From NCBI RefSeq assembly GCF_035046485.1, contig NC_085138.1:426299265-426363264 (forward strand): DNA of 64,000 bases. The letters run 5' to 3'. The translations under genes were made by a program, and so were the position numbers. Under the pieces are notes generated by a model, which was not told where the DNA came from, ran no database searches, and saw only the letters and a program-made list of their open reading frames with translations. Positions 32,150 through 43,277 of the stretch are shown piece by piece (position 1 is the first letter of the stretch; every line of letters starts with the position of its first letter). Source of the stretch: Aedes albopictus. Taxonomy: Eukaryota > Arthropoda > Insecta > Diptera > Culicidae.

Positions 32150-32250
32150 TTCAATAAGTTCACTTTCGTAATTTCGCTAAAGCACCCAACGCTGCTTCTG
32201 CAACACCACCGGTAGCCTCCTTTGTAATCTGAGTATATTTTGTATTGCTT
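32150..32250 (+). repeat. Satellite monomer remnant, left flank of the truncated I element
   Basis: TTCTGCAACACCACCGGTAG followed by ATCTGAGTATATT matches the 150-bp satellite unit. The satellite resumes at 37621, showing that the I element inserted into the array. Confidence 0.6.
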
Positions 32251-32276
32251 TTTTTTTTTTATTTCTTTTTTTATTG

Positions 32277-32308
32277 CGGGATTTTCTGCCGTAGGCAGGT
32301 TCATCCCG
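32277..32308 (-). promoter_or_regulatory. 3'-terminal hairpin of the truncated I element
   Basis: Outer stem CGGGAT/ATCCCG, inner stem CTGCC/GGCAG, TAC loop, with the same GAAC and AAA joints as the hairpin at 13033-13066. Three base pairs differ by compensatory changes between the two elements. Confidence 0.65.
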
Positions 32309-34719
32309 GGTCAAGTTAAGGGGAAAAAACAGGACGAGTCAGAAGGACTCGCCTGAAAAAAACTACAATTGCTGCTTAATATTAGTTCTTACATGTTTAA
32401 CAGAGTTGAGGAAAACGGAGTATTACACAGAGTATAAGTAATTTAACCAGAAGTTAGGAAATAGTAACAATGTAAACAAACAAAATTGAACTAACTGACA
32501 ATACATTCCCTAATTCGAATCGTATGGTTTCTTAAATTTTGAAAAATAGTCCTGCATCTTTGATGAAGCATATGAGCGCCGCCAGCGAGGACGGGTCGTC
32601 TTTTAAGGCGTCGCGAATGCTCCCTGGTATGTCGTATAGCCGTCTGGGGCCCTCGTATGCTGGACATACACATATAATGTGCTCAACTGATGTGATAATG
32701 CCACAGATCTCGCAAGTTCGACGAAAAGGACTTCCACCATAGTTGTGGGTGACTCTTGTGTGCCCGGTTCGTAGTCGAGAGATAATCGTCTGTTCTCTCA
32801 TTGACCTAAGATCTGTCCATGCCTTCGTACTTTGTTTTATCTTCCGTAGGTGTCCTCGTGTCCGAGTCCACTCATCCTGCCAAGCTTGAAGCGCTAGAGC
32901 TTTCACCCATCGACGAATATCCGGCACCGGGACTGCGGTTTTATAACGCGGCCCTGATGGACCGGCTCCAGCTAATTGATCTGCTGCTTCATTGCCGGCC
33001 ACACCACAGTGTCCCGGAACCCACATCAGGCAGAGATCAGGCGGTGCGTGTGTGATTATGTCCTGAATCCACGGATGACGAGGGGCCTCGGATTGAAGTG
33101 CCGAGACGACGCTGGCCGAGTCTGTGATGACGACGATTGGACGGTTGGCTGGGGCAGTTACGGCATAGAGAATGGCTGCGGCTTCGGCGGAAAAAATCGA
33201 ACACTGTTCTGGGAGGCTCATGCTAACCGCAAGGCTATGGTCGAAAATTCCCATCCCAATGCCAGATGTCGATAGAGAACCATCGGTGTATCGACGCTGA
33301 TAGCTATTATAGTCTGTTTCAAGCAGCTCGACTACGGTTCGTCGTAGGCAGACCGAGTTATCTCCTGCCCGAAAATTTCGTTTGATCCGGTTATCGATGC
33401 GAATTTTTGGACCGCGCCAGTCACGCTCACCATACCATTGTATTTTGGCGACTGGTGGAAGCACAGCATCAGCGGTCTTTTGCAGCAAAATGTCTGCCTC
33501 TTCCAAGAGTCGGGTTCTGAAGGATCCGGCAGTCCGCTCTGCAAAAGTGGCGGCCTTGCAGCAGAGTGCCACTGTGATTCGAAAGCGGAAAGGAAGCAGT
33601 CCGGCTTCGACGCAAGTTGTGTCGGCCGGAGTCGACGGAAGGAGATGTGATATTGTTCTAACGTACCGATTGTAGATAGGGGCAAGTGAGTTGATTAGGG
33701 TGTCCGATGACAGGCACGTCATCTCGAGGCCATACAGTAGACGACTATCAATTACGGTGGCAGCCACGCGGTACAGTATTCTCCTGTTGTTGCTATAGTG
33801 TGGCGAGGAAAGGGTTTTCATTAAATTTAACCTGCTTTGACAGTTGGTTCTGATGTTGTCGAAGTGGGCTTTGAAGGTTAGGCCGCGGTCAATGGTGACT
33901 CCGAGAGTTTTGACTGTACTACGGACGGGAATGGCCTGTCCGTTTATTACGATGGGCCGGCCTTTTATTCTGTGTCTGGATGAGCATACGTGGCATCTGA
34001 CGCTCTTCGGTGCAGACATTACGAAACCGACTGAGGAAGCCCACTTGGCTACTCGTGAAACGGCTGCCTGAGCCTTTCTACGGGTTGCAGCAATCGTCGG
34101 TCCAGACACAACAATTACGATATCATCCGCATTAGACCTGTTCACTTTTTTTGACCTACCCGTGTCACATCAAATTATCAATCCACATGCAAAAACAAGG
34201 CTTCAGTCCAAAATTGAGCCAAATTGATAAAGGTTTAGAGGTGTATCAAATCGATTTTGTGGTTTTTCGAGCATTTTCACAAAAATGTACTCCAATATCC
34301 AGAAAATTGCACCGAAAAGGTTCAGAAAACACCGTTAAAATATAGTTAGTACAATACTCTACAACTTTGCCGAAGACACTACGGTGTTTAAATTGCTTAT
34401 TTCAAAGTTATTCAACAATTTTCGTTAAAAAATCGCAAAAAAATACAATATTTTTACGGTTTTTCATGTAAAAGTCATGTAAATTTACATTGTTTTAAGT
34501 GACTAATTTAATTAGCTATTGCTCCTATGTGTAACGAACATTTCGTCCATACATCATTTTAGTGTAGGAATTCGTTTTCATTGACTAATTATCAAAAGTA
34601 TGTCACGTTGATACTAAAAATCGCATAGAGTTGCCAGCATAAAATTAAACAAAGTTACCCATGATTAAAACGTCATTACATTTCTTTGTCGCATCTGCAT
34701 CAGTTTCAATTTGGTGTAG

Positions 34720-34775
34720 ATGGTTGAGCATGAGACTGCCGATTCGAAGATTCACGGTTCGAGCCCTGGAATAGG
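34720..34775 (+). other. tRNA-like sequence in foldback arm 1
   Basis: GGTTGAGCATGAGACTGCC followed by a B-box-like GGTTCGAGCCC about 20 bp on. It lacks a full cloverleaf acceptor stem as far as I can see. It is not a functional tRNA call. Confidence 0.45.
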
Positions 34776-35227
34776 ATTTTTTTGCGTCTCGATCCAGCTA
34801 TAAGTTAATGAGACTACGCTCTGCATCTCATTGCAATTTGGCATCATAGCCTTGTTTCGAAACCGTAGAGTGCATTGTTTAAGAATGAAGTTTCCCTTTA
34901 TCGTGTAGTTGTGTAGCTTGTGGCTAGATAGATGCTAGTAATCTCCACAGTTGTATGATAAATTTTGCATCCAGAAGCATTTCCATCATCGTATTGAATT
35001 GTTTTAGCTAAATTAATCGGTATCAAACAGATGTCCAATATTTCGTCCAGCTGATCTCGTCGACACGATTTCTAGTCAACAAATAAACTAAATATCTAGC
35101 TAGTCCTGGAATGGACTTAATTGGCAGGTCCCGATCATCATTATTTGGGAGATTGCGTGTAGTAAGTCATGGGCCATGGCTCATGGCAGATTCATGCTAC
35201 AAACAAAGAAAAAAAAAATATTATGTA

Positions 35228-35290
35228 TTTGAGCTTGAACCTGGGACCTTCTGATCCGCAGGCTCGAGCCTTATCATCTGCGTCATTTCT
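35228..35290 (-). other. tRNA-like sequence in foldback arm 2
   Basis: On the minus strand GATGATAAGGCTCGAGCC is followed by GGTCCCAGGTTCAAGCTC, a degenerate B box, at the mirror position of the sequence at 34720-34775. Confidence 0.45.
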
Positions 35291-36863
35291 GATACTTGAA
35301 TCGAAAGACATTAGAATACGATGGCATGACGTCTTAATCATGGGTAACTTTGTTTTAATTCGTGCTGGCAACTCTACGCGATTTTTAGTATCAACGTGAC
35401 ATACTTTTGATAATTAGTCATTGAAAACGAATTCCAACACAAAAACGATGTATGGACGAAATGTTCGTTACACAAAGGAGAAATAGCTAATTAATTTAGT
35501 CACTTAAAATAATGTAAAATTACATGACTTTTATATGTAAAATCGTAAAAATATCGTGTTTTTTCGTGATTTTTCAACTAAAATTATTGAATAGCTTCGA
35601 AATAAGCAATTTAAACACCGTAGTATCTTCGGCAAAGTTGTAGAGTATTGTACTAACTATATCCTAACGGTATTTTCGGCACCCTTTCGGAGCAATTTTC
35701 TGGATTTATGAATAAATTTCTGTGAAAACGGTTAAAAAAACACAAAATCGATTTGATACACCTTTAAATCTTTATCAATTTGGCTCAATTTTGGACTGAA
35801 GACTTGTTTTTGCATGTGGGTTGATAATTTGATGTGTCACGGAGAATCGGAGAAAAAAAGTTTCAAAGTGAACAGGTCTAATCCGCATATACAAAGATTT
35901 GAGCCCCACTGAGGAGATCCTCGAAAACTCCGTCCATTGCGATGAGGAAGAGGGTCACCGCAATCACTGACCCCTGTGGAACACCAGTCTGCTCACGAAA
36001 GGACCTGGATTTCTCATTGCCAATGACAACTCGGAAGGAACGGTTTGTCAGGAAGTTCTTCAGAAAGTGGAGCACATGACCGGCAAGACCCCATGTGGCA
36101 AGCTTACAGAGAACAAAGGGAGTCCATGTTCGGTTGAACGCCTTCGAGATATCAAGAGAGATGATTTCGGTATGATAGTCCAGAATTTTTGCTTCGTGGA
36201 GAACTTCACCGAGGGCGGCGAAATACGTATTTGTTCCATATCCGGGTCTGAAAGCATGTTGTCGATGGTCGAGCAGGCTCCGTGAGTATAGGTAGTGTGT
36301 TAGCCGCCGGTTAACCATTCGCTCCACTACTTTGGAAAGACAGCTTGTAAGGGAGATTGGTCGAAAGGCAGATGGTTCTTTTGCGTGGATGCCTGGCTTT
36401 GGGATGGGCACCACAAAGCTCTCGCGCCACTCCAGGGGGTAGGTATCTTGTTCCCACATGTTGTTGATTTGCTCTAGTAGAGCGAGCTGACCGGGACTTT
36501 CCAGCATCTTCAGCATCGGATATCCCATGTCGTCGGGACCAGCAGATTTACCGCTGCTGCGTCCTAATGCATATTGCATCTCACCCAAGGTGAAAGGCCG
36601 GTTTATATCCAGGTGGCTATCATCTGCGGGCACAATGAAATTAAGGATGTCGTCGGCAGTGGCTCCAGATTGTCGTAGGAAAGCCGGATCGTAGTGGTCG
36701 AAAGCTGCTAGGCTAGCGAAATACTCGCCAAGGCCGTTTACGATGATGGTGGGATCCGTGGTGCTCACTCCATCGAGGTTAAGTGCCGCTGGAGCAGCTC
36801 GCCGTTTTCCTCTTAGGGCGTTTACTTTTGACCATAGATCTGCTGTTGTCTGTGTGGCATTAA

Positions 36864-37064
36864 GGTGAATATATAACGAAGCCACACTTCAAATTTTCAA
36901 AAGCACAAATCCGAAGAACCGAGGGTTGGTTTGCGCTGAAAAGTTGATCGATTGGTCACCACCAGCAGATCACCAATCGATCAACTTTTCAGCGCAATGC
37001 GTCGTTTGGTTCTTCAGATTTGTGCTTTTGAAAATTCTAGGTGTGGCTTTGTTATATATTCACC
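36864..37064. mobile_element. piggyBac-like MITE, copy 1
   Basis: Palindromic 201-bp element with ends GGTGAATATATAAC/GTTATATATTCACC, flanked by TTAA at 36860-36863 and 37065-37068. The host I-element frame shows that the empty site had a single TTAA. TTAA-specific duplication is the hallmark of piggyBac. The second copy is at 48029-48230. Confidence 0.9.
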
Positions 37065-37620
37065 TTAATGGTTTCTAGGAAGTCTTTCCAGCAAATCCTT
37101 TTGGCTTCGCGGATGACTTGCCGACACTCATTGCGAAGAGAGCTATAACGTTCGAGGGCGTCTCCTCGTTGTGGGTGATCAAAGGTCATGCGTTTCACGG
37201 CTCGAAGCGCTTTCCTTCGCGCCTTGACTGCTTGCTTCACTTCTGGGGACCACCAACGGAGAGCCTTACGGCCAGGCGTGCTGCTTGTTTTCGGTATGGA
37301 TTCGGCTGCGGCTCGCTTGAGCATTGCAGTGAAATCCGACAGATCATTCGGTGGAGTCGATCGAAGGGAGGAGAGGACGATGTCGTTGTAAATGGTCCAG
37401 TCCGCTTGGTCATATAACCAGCGGGGACGCCTAGTGGTGGTGGGGGCTTTGACGGCTGTAGATATTTGTAGCGGATGGTGATCGCTGCCGTGTGGGTCCG
37501 GGTTGACTTCCCAGTAGAAACGCTGTACTTCAGAGCGACTAACAACGGAGATGTCAATTGCTGTAGATCGATTGTTGTAAGTCGGGGAGCCGTCGTTGAG
37601 TACGACCAAATGTATTGCTT

Positions 37621-39425
37621 ACGAGACCCCCGGAAATGATTCCGTAACACTACCGGTATATTCAAATGTGATCTGAGTTTATGAAAACTGTTAATCAGGT
37701 TACCCGGAACTAACTACCGGTAGTAACTTCTGTGGACTGTGCCTATTTTCTTATCATCCATGCATCAGGTTACTGACAAAAAAGCGATTTGATGTACCGC
37801 AAGCATGGGTTTGATTCACTTTTATGTATGTCCACTTCCAGTGGGACACCCTTAACCTGTTCCGAAAAATTTACATGGTTCATTCTTACATTTGACCAAT
37901 TCCGGCGGGACACCTGAAACCGGTTGTGGAATACTATCGGTGGTCTCTAACGTAATCTGAGCTGGTTTCTTGAAAACCTTTCATCAGCTTATCGAAAAAA
38001 CCGCGGTTTGATAAAGCGCATGCATGGAGTTGGGTTCCCTTCTACATTTGACCACATCCAGAGGGACACCGGGAACCGATTCCGGGACACTACTAGTTTT
38101 CCCAAGCATGATCTGAGATATTTTTTCTTGGTAACCATTCATCAGGATACCTTAAAAGCCATTTGATGTGTCGCGAATATTTTTTTGGTTCTCTTTTACA
38201 TTCGGCTACTTTCAACGAGATACCTCAAATCGATTCCGGAACACTATCAGTAGTTTCTAATGTGGGCATATCTTATTTTCTTGCTGATCGTACAAGTTAT
38301 CGAAAAGGCCATGATTTGATGTGTCGCATGTATGAATTAGGCCACTTCCGGCGGGGCACCAGGAACCGGTTCCGGAACTCTACCGGATCAGATATGGTCT
38401 GCGACTATTTTCCTGTTTACCATTCATCAGGTTACAGAAAAAGCGGTGATTTGATGTGTCGCATGCATGGGTTTGTTTCACTTTTATATTTGGCCACTTC
38501 CGGTGAGACACCCGGAACCGGTTCTGCAACACTACCGGTTCAGATATGATCTGAGACTATTTTCCTGCTAACCGTTCCTCAGGTTATAGAAAAAGCGCCG
38601 ATTTGATGTGTCGCATGCATGGGTTTGGTTCACTTTTATATTTGGCTACTTCCGGCGGGATACCTGGAACCAATTCCGGAACTCTACCGGATCAGATATG
38701 GTCTGCGACTATTTTCCTGTTTACCATTCATCAGGTTACAGAAAAAGCGGTGATTTGATGTGTCGCATGCATGGGTTTGTTTCACTTTTATATTTGGCCA
38801 CTTCCGGTGAGACACCCGGAACCGGTTCTGCAACACTACCGGTACAGATATGATCTGCGACTATTTTCCTATTTATCGTTCATCAGGTTATAAAAAAAAA
38901 GCTGCGGTTTTATGTGTCGCATGCATGGGTTTAGTTCACTTTTATATTTGGTCACTTACAGCGGGATACCCGGAACCGGTTCCGGAACACTACCGGATCA
39001 GATATGGTCTGTGACTATTTTCCTGATAACCATTCATCAGGTTACATAAAAAGCGGTGATTTGATGTGTCGTATGCATGGGTTCGTTTCACTTTTACATT
39101 TGGCCACTTACAGTGGGACACCCGGAACCGGTTCTGGTATGCTACTGGTTTAGATATGGTCCGAGACTACTGTCTACCGTTCATCAGGTTATACAAAAAG
39201 CTGCAATTTGATGTGTCGCATGCATGGGTTTGGTTCACTTTTATATTTGGCCACTTCCGGCGGGACACCCAGAACCGGTTCCGGAACACTACCGGTTCAG
39301 ATATAATCTGCGACTATTTTCCTGCTTGCCGTTCGTCAGATAATCGAAAATGCCGTGGTTAGATGGGTCGCATGCATGGGTTTGTTGCAATTTCATATCT
39401 GGCCCCTTCCTGGGGTACCGGTCCG
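37621..39425 (+). repeat. Satellite with ~150-bp unit, block 2
   Basis: About eleven to twelve units recur every 150-165 bp with GATGTGTCGCATGCATGGGT, TTTATATTTGGCCACTTCCG and GGAACCGGTTCCGGAACACT. Units at 38390-38560 and 38690-38850 are nearly identical, suggesting recent local duplication with a two-unit period of about 305 bp. Frames at 38163-38549 and 38608-38853 are repeat-derived. Confidence 0.85.
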
Positions 39426-39429
39426 GAAC

Positions 39430-39730
39430 ACCTAAATGGCCATAACTCCGGAACGGCTGGACCGATTCAAACCATTTTAAATAGGAAACAATGGGACAAT
39501 ATTCCGCGTCGATTGAAAACAAAAGCGTTGAAATCGGATGATATTTACTATCCAAAAGTGAGGTGACATTTTTGTACACATACACACATACACACGCACA
39601 CACATACATACACACACACATACATACACACAGACATCATCTCAACTCGTCGAGCTGAGTCGATTGGTATATAAGACTTGGCCCTCCAAGGGTTCTATCA
39701 AAATTTCATTTTTGGAGTGAACAGATAGCC
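39430..39730 (+). repeat. GGCCATAACTCC dispersed repeat, plus copy
   Basis: It runs from AATGGCCATAACTCCGGAAC through (CACA/CATA)n at about 39577-39632 to GAGTGAACAGATAGCC, and resumes at 40677 with TTTCGGTACACC...GAGAAAGGCAAAA. It is interrupted by the foldback at 39731-40676. Confidence 0.65.
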
Positions 39731-40676
39731 ATAGACTTAATACTAAGACATAAATGTCAGGAACAAATTCAGTTCGATTTCTGACGCCAGTTTTTCCCCC
39801 ATGTTTCCCCCAGTAAAATCGCCCAATACTGGTTTTCTCAAAGCGACCCTTTCAATGTCAGTTGGCTCCGCCCGTTTTCATCAAAGCAAGACTGAGTTCG
39901 CCAATTTAGTGACCATGACAACGAGAAAGATTGTTCAATGACGCAGTGTCAACTGACAGATTGATTTTTATACATATTTAGCAACACCATATCTTCAAGC
40001 GTTGATAACCGTGTGGGTTAAACAAGAGCTCAGTGATCTCGACGTTTATGGTTCGATTCCAGTCTGCATAGTTGTACAGTTTTTTTGCTCGGATGCTTTA
40101 ATTTTCAATTAGGCTTCCTCTTCAAAGTTGTTTTAGAATATCTGAATCTTTTATTTTTCAAATTTAAATTAAAAACATTACGATGTACGATGCAGTAAAG
40201 GTACATATTTTTCAGACGAGGCACTTGGTGTGGCATGCTTATCTAATAAATAAAAGTGTCCGGACACCTCGTAGCTATTTTCCCCCTCGGTACCACCAAT
40301 CATATCATTGAAAATGGTGGAAACCATCACCAGCTATACCATGACGGTTCTGGTCCATTGGGAGCACGGGAATTTCCTCTCGAATGTGTGTATTCTACGA
40401 GAGCCTCCGGTAAGTATTTCGATGTCCATAGCAACACAATTTCTTAAAAAAATACAAGAGGTGGTGAACGTTGGATTTTTTTTTTCATCGGAATGCAATG
40501 TGTAAATAAACAAACCGACTCTTCTCGTTGCCATGGTCACTAAATTGCTTCGATGAAAATGGGCGGGGCAAAAAACTGACATTTAAAGCGTGGCGTCAGA
40601 AACATTAGGATTGGGCGAATTCACTGGGGGAACGACTGGCGTCACAACAAATTCGCCAGCTTCGTATTGATTGTTG
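39731..40676. mobile_element. Foldback element with tRNA-like core
   Basis: Arms at about 39770-39930 and 40510-40660 are inverted copies (CTGACGCCAGT, CCCCCAGTAAAATCGCCCAA). It interrupts the dispersed repeat, with an imperfect 8-bp duplication AGATAGCC/ATATAGCC. A tRNA-like sequence (B box GGTTCGATTCC) lies at about 40005-40072. Confidence 0.6.
40005..40072 (+). other. tRNA-like sequence
   Basis: GATAACCGTGTGGGTTAAAC followed by a perfect B box GGTTCGATTCC and a T-run at 40080. It is a SINE-like or decayed tRNA unit. Confidence 0.45.
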
Positions 40677-40719
40677 ATATAGCCTTTCGGTACACCTTGG
40701 TGTACGAGAAAGGCAAAAA

Positions 40720-42095
40720 TCCTTCATAGATTTGTTCAGAAATCCGTACGGGAACTTTTCTAGGAAATCATCCACGGATTCATTAAGAAATGCTTTTAGC
40801 GATTCTTTGAGAAAATCGAAGGTTTTTCCAGAAAATTTTCCAAGGAATTCTGTAGAAAACCTTCCATAGACTCCTTGAAATAATCTCATGAGGCTTCCTA
40901 CGGAAATTCTTTCATGGACTATTTAAGAAACTTTTCTGAAAATTCCTTGAAAAATTCATTATGAAATTCATCCATAGATTTGTCCAAGGATTCCAAGTCC
41001 AAGGAAACCTTCTGAATTTCATCCAAAATTAATCCATGGGTAACTTTATAAATTACTCCACGAATTCAGCCTTAAAATCTACCAAGGTTTCTTACAGTTA
41101 CTCTTCTTTCGATTTTTTTCAGAAATTCTTCCTGGGATCCTTTAAGATATTTCTAAAGAGGTTCCTTCAGCTATTCCCTCATAAATTACCCCAAAAAAAT
41201 CTTTTTAGTTTTATATCTTCTGAAACTCCACCAGGAATAACTTAAGAAATTCTTCTCGGAGTTCGTATGTAAAATCCTTTGGAAAGAATTTGAAAGTTTC
41301 CTTATATAGGACTTTTTTTAGAAAATCTTTCATATATTCTTTAATAAATTCTCTAAATGGTTTCTTCAGAAAATTTTCTAGACATTCCTTCAGAAGTTTG
41401 TTCAGGTCAAAAAGTGCTATTGAGATTCCAATTATAACCCCCTATCAAATTTAAGAAATACCTCACGAGTATTTTGACTGGGGATCTTTGCGGACGGATA
41501 TCTATGTAGATTTCTAGATTTTCAGGATTTTCTCAGAAATTCGTCGACAGATATCTCCAAGAACGCTTTCAGAAAATCCTTCAAGGATTTATTTGAAGGA
41601 TTTCTCCAGGAATTTTTCTCTCAGAAATCCATCAAGGTTCTCCCGAGAAATTTCTTCAAGTGTTTATCCACGGAGTTCCTACTAAATTCGTCCTTGGATT
41701 GCTCAAGAAATGTCCTAGGATTTTATGGGATATTACTGCAGAGATAAATGCAAAGAACATTTCAAGATTTCTAAAGGGATTATACTGAAAACGTCTTCAG
41801 AAATTCCTTTGAGAAGCTGTTTTTATCTTCAGATACTTCATCAGAATTTTAGGGATTGTTTCAGGAATTTCAGCAACGGATTTCTTCAAAAGTTCATCCA
41901 TGATTTTTTTTTCAGAATTAGTATAATTTTTTTTTTACAAATCCTACAAGGATAGCTGCGAATTTCTTCCCAAGGCTTCTACAAGAATTCTTTTAAGAAT
42001 TCCTTCAGTGATTCCCACAAATAGGCCCACAATTTACTGAAGAATTCTTCAAGAAATCTTTGAAGAAATTTGTTAGAATTCTCAAAGTTATCCCT
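40720..42095. repeat. AT-rich GGAATTCTT/AAGAAATTC repeat tract
   Basis: Motifs such as TTCAAGAAATCC, AGGAATTTCTTC and CCTTCAGAAATTC recur every 20-30 bp over 1.4 kb. Frames within it are low-complexity. Confidence 0.7.
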
Positions 42096-42178
42096 CTTCG
42101 GTTGGCTTTTCGGTCTGGGCAAATAAAAAACGGAATGATTCTTTACTATTACTTTAGAGCTTTTAGTAGAACTTGTTA

Positions 42179-42667
42179 CTTCAGACTCTAGTTTAATTTA
42201 AAAACACTTCACTAATACTTTACTTTTGCAAAAGAAAATAAAAAATGAATAACTCTTTTAAAGAAAAACTAGAAAGGACGAGCAAATTCCTTTTAATTCT
42301 ACTACTGTGCTTATCTTCGGACAGATAGGCCTATTTCGTCTGTGACTTACAGACTTCTTCAGTGTCAAGTGCTCGACTCAAGCACAGTAGTAGATGCTTA
42401 TCTTCGGACAGATAGGCCTATTTCGTCTGTGACTTACAGACTTCTTCAGTGTCAAGTGCTCGACTTGAGTCGAGCACTTGACACTGAAGAAGTCTGTAAG
42501 TCACAGACGAAATAGGCCTATCTGTCCGAAGATAAGCACAGTAGTAGAATTAAAAGGAATTTGCTCGTCCTTTCTAGTTTTTCTTTAAAAGAGTTATTCA
42601 TTTTTTATTTTCTTTTGCAAAAGTAAAGTATTAGTGAAGTGTTTTTAAATTAAACTAGAGTCTGAAG
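42179..42667. repeat. Perfect palindrome, 204-bp arms
   Basis: Positions 42179-42382 and 42464-42667 are exact inverted copies as far as I can check. The 81-bp middle repeats part of the arm (GCTTATCTTCGGACAGATAG to AAGTGCTCGA) in direct orientation. The motif GAAGAAGTCTGTAAGTCACA belongs to a dispersed mosquito-like MITE also glimpsed at 43640-43712. Such arm identity means a recent event, gene conversion or an assembly fold-over. Confidence 0.8.
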
Positions 42668-43277
42668 GAATGATTCTATTTCATCCGACGTTTCGGCTCT
42701 TAATTTGGGCCTTTTTCAGGGTGATCTAAAATAGGGGTCTTTTATTGCCAAAATTCACATTTTGCTTTGAGTTTAAAAATTTCAGAAAAATTTCACCTTA
42801 AGGATATCGCTACTTGTCTGCCTCCAGTTACTTGGCGTTGGGCTGTCGGGTTTGGCAGATTAAATCTGGCAGGTTATTATCGGTTGATGTGTGAATGTTC
42901 TTATTTTCTTAACAGCGTGTGTTTACTTTGTGTTGGCTAGTTGTGGGTAGCTGATGGGAGTGTAATCTTCTAAATTTGCCTTTGCACCGAACACTAACCA
43001 TGTTTAGACACTGAATACTGGTGTTTGTGGGAGTAGTAATGCGTAATGCAGAATTTCAGGTGATTTTTAGTTTGTGAGAGAATGTGCGTGTAAAGCAATC
43101 TGTTATCTATGTATGTGTGGTGGTGTTTGGATTTGTTGCTATTGATCAACTGTTGGCTGCTGCTTTTCGGGGTTGCATATACTGGGGTGCTGTGTGGATA
43201 TACTGGGGTGAGAAACTAGAGGAGGAACTCTGCAAGTAATTTCAAGGAAAACAATAATTGTGAAACTTCTGGAGTAA
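42668..43277. other. Unassigned region
   Basis: It starts with ATCCGACGTTTCGGCTC, related to the ends of the palindrome at 48295-48513, but I find no matching second end. I recognise nothing in the rest. Confidence 0.3.

Larger units (their letters stand above)
34133..35880. mobile_element. hAT-like foldback element splitting the RT active site
   Basis: Ends TAGACCTGTTCAC/GTGAACAGGTCTA are flanked by a perfect 8-bp duplication ATCCGCAT (34125-34132 and 35881-35888). Arms of about 530 bp are near-identical inverted copies, with shared CTACAACTTTGCCGAAGACA, for example. The central part holds tRNA-like sequences facing each other at about 34720-34775 and 35228-35290. The 8-bp duplication fits hAT (or P); there is no transposase. 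Confidence 0.85.
32532..37609 (-). pseudogene. I-clade ORF2, truncated and split in three
   Basis: Three open segments follow one another on the minus strand. 37065-37609 is the end of the endonuclease (GSDHHPLQIS) and the linker. 35889-36863 is RT fingers and palm (FRPISLTSCLSKVVERM, GVPQGSVIAV), ending in FVYAD. 32532-34132 continues with ADDIVIVV, the thumb, RNase H (RRYTDGSL, WVPGHCGVAGNEAADQ) and a CX2CX7HX2C finger. The first gap is a 201-bp piggyBac-like MITE, and the second is a 1748-bp foldback placed within the active-site motif. No other stop or frameshift is apparent, so the element was disabled mainly by these insertions and by 5' truncation. Confidence 0.85.
32251..37610 (-). 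mobile_element. 5'-truncated I-clade retrotransposon with two nested insertions
   Basis: A perfect 10-bp duplication TGTATTGCTT flanks it at 32241-32250 and 37611-37620. The A-rich tail is at 32251-32275 and the 3' hairpin at 32277-32308. The 5' end is truncated inside the endonuclease domain. Removing the two insertions (34133-35880 and 36864-37064, with their duplications) leaves about 3.4 kb. It is related to but clearly diverged from the full-length element at 13002-19876. Confidence 0.9.

Noticed and set aside
38163..38853. ORFs of 128 and 81 codons with shared peptide segments
   Set aside because: The shared peptides are simply successive satellite units.
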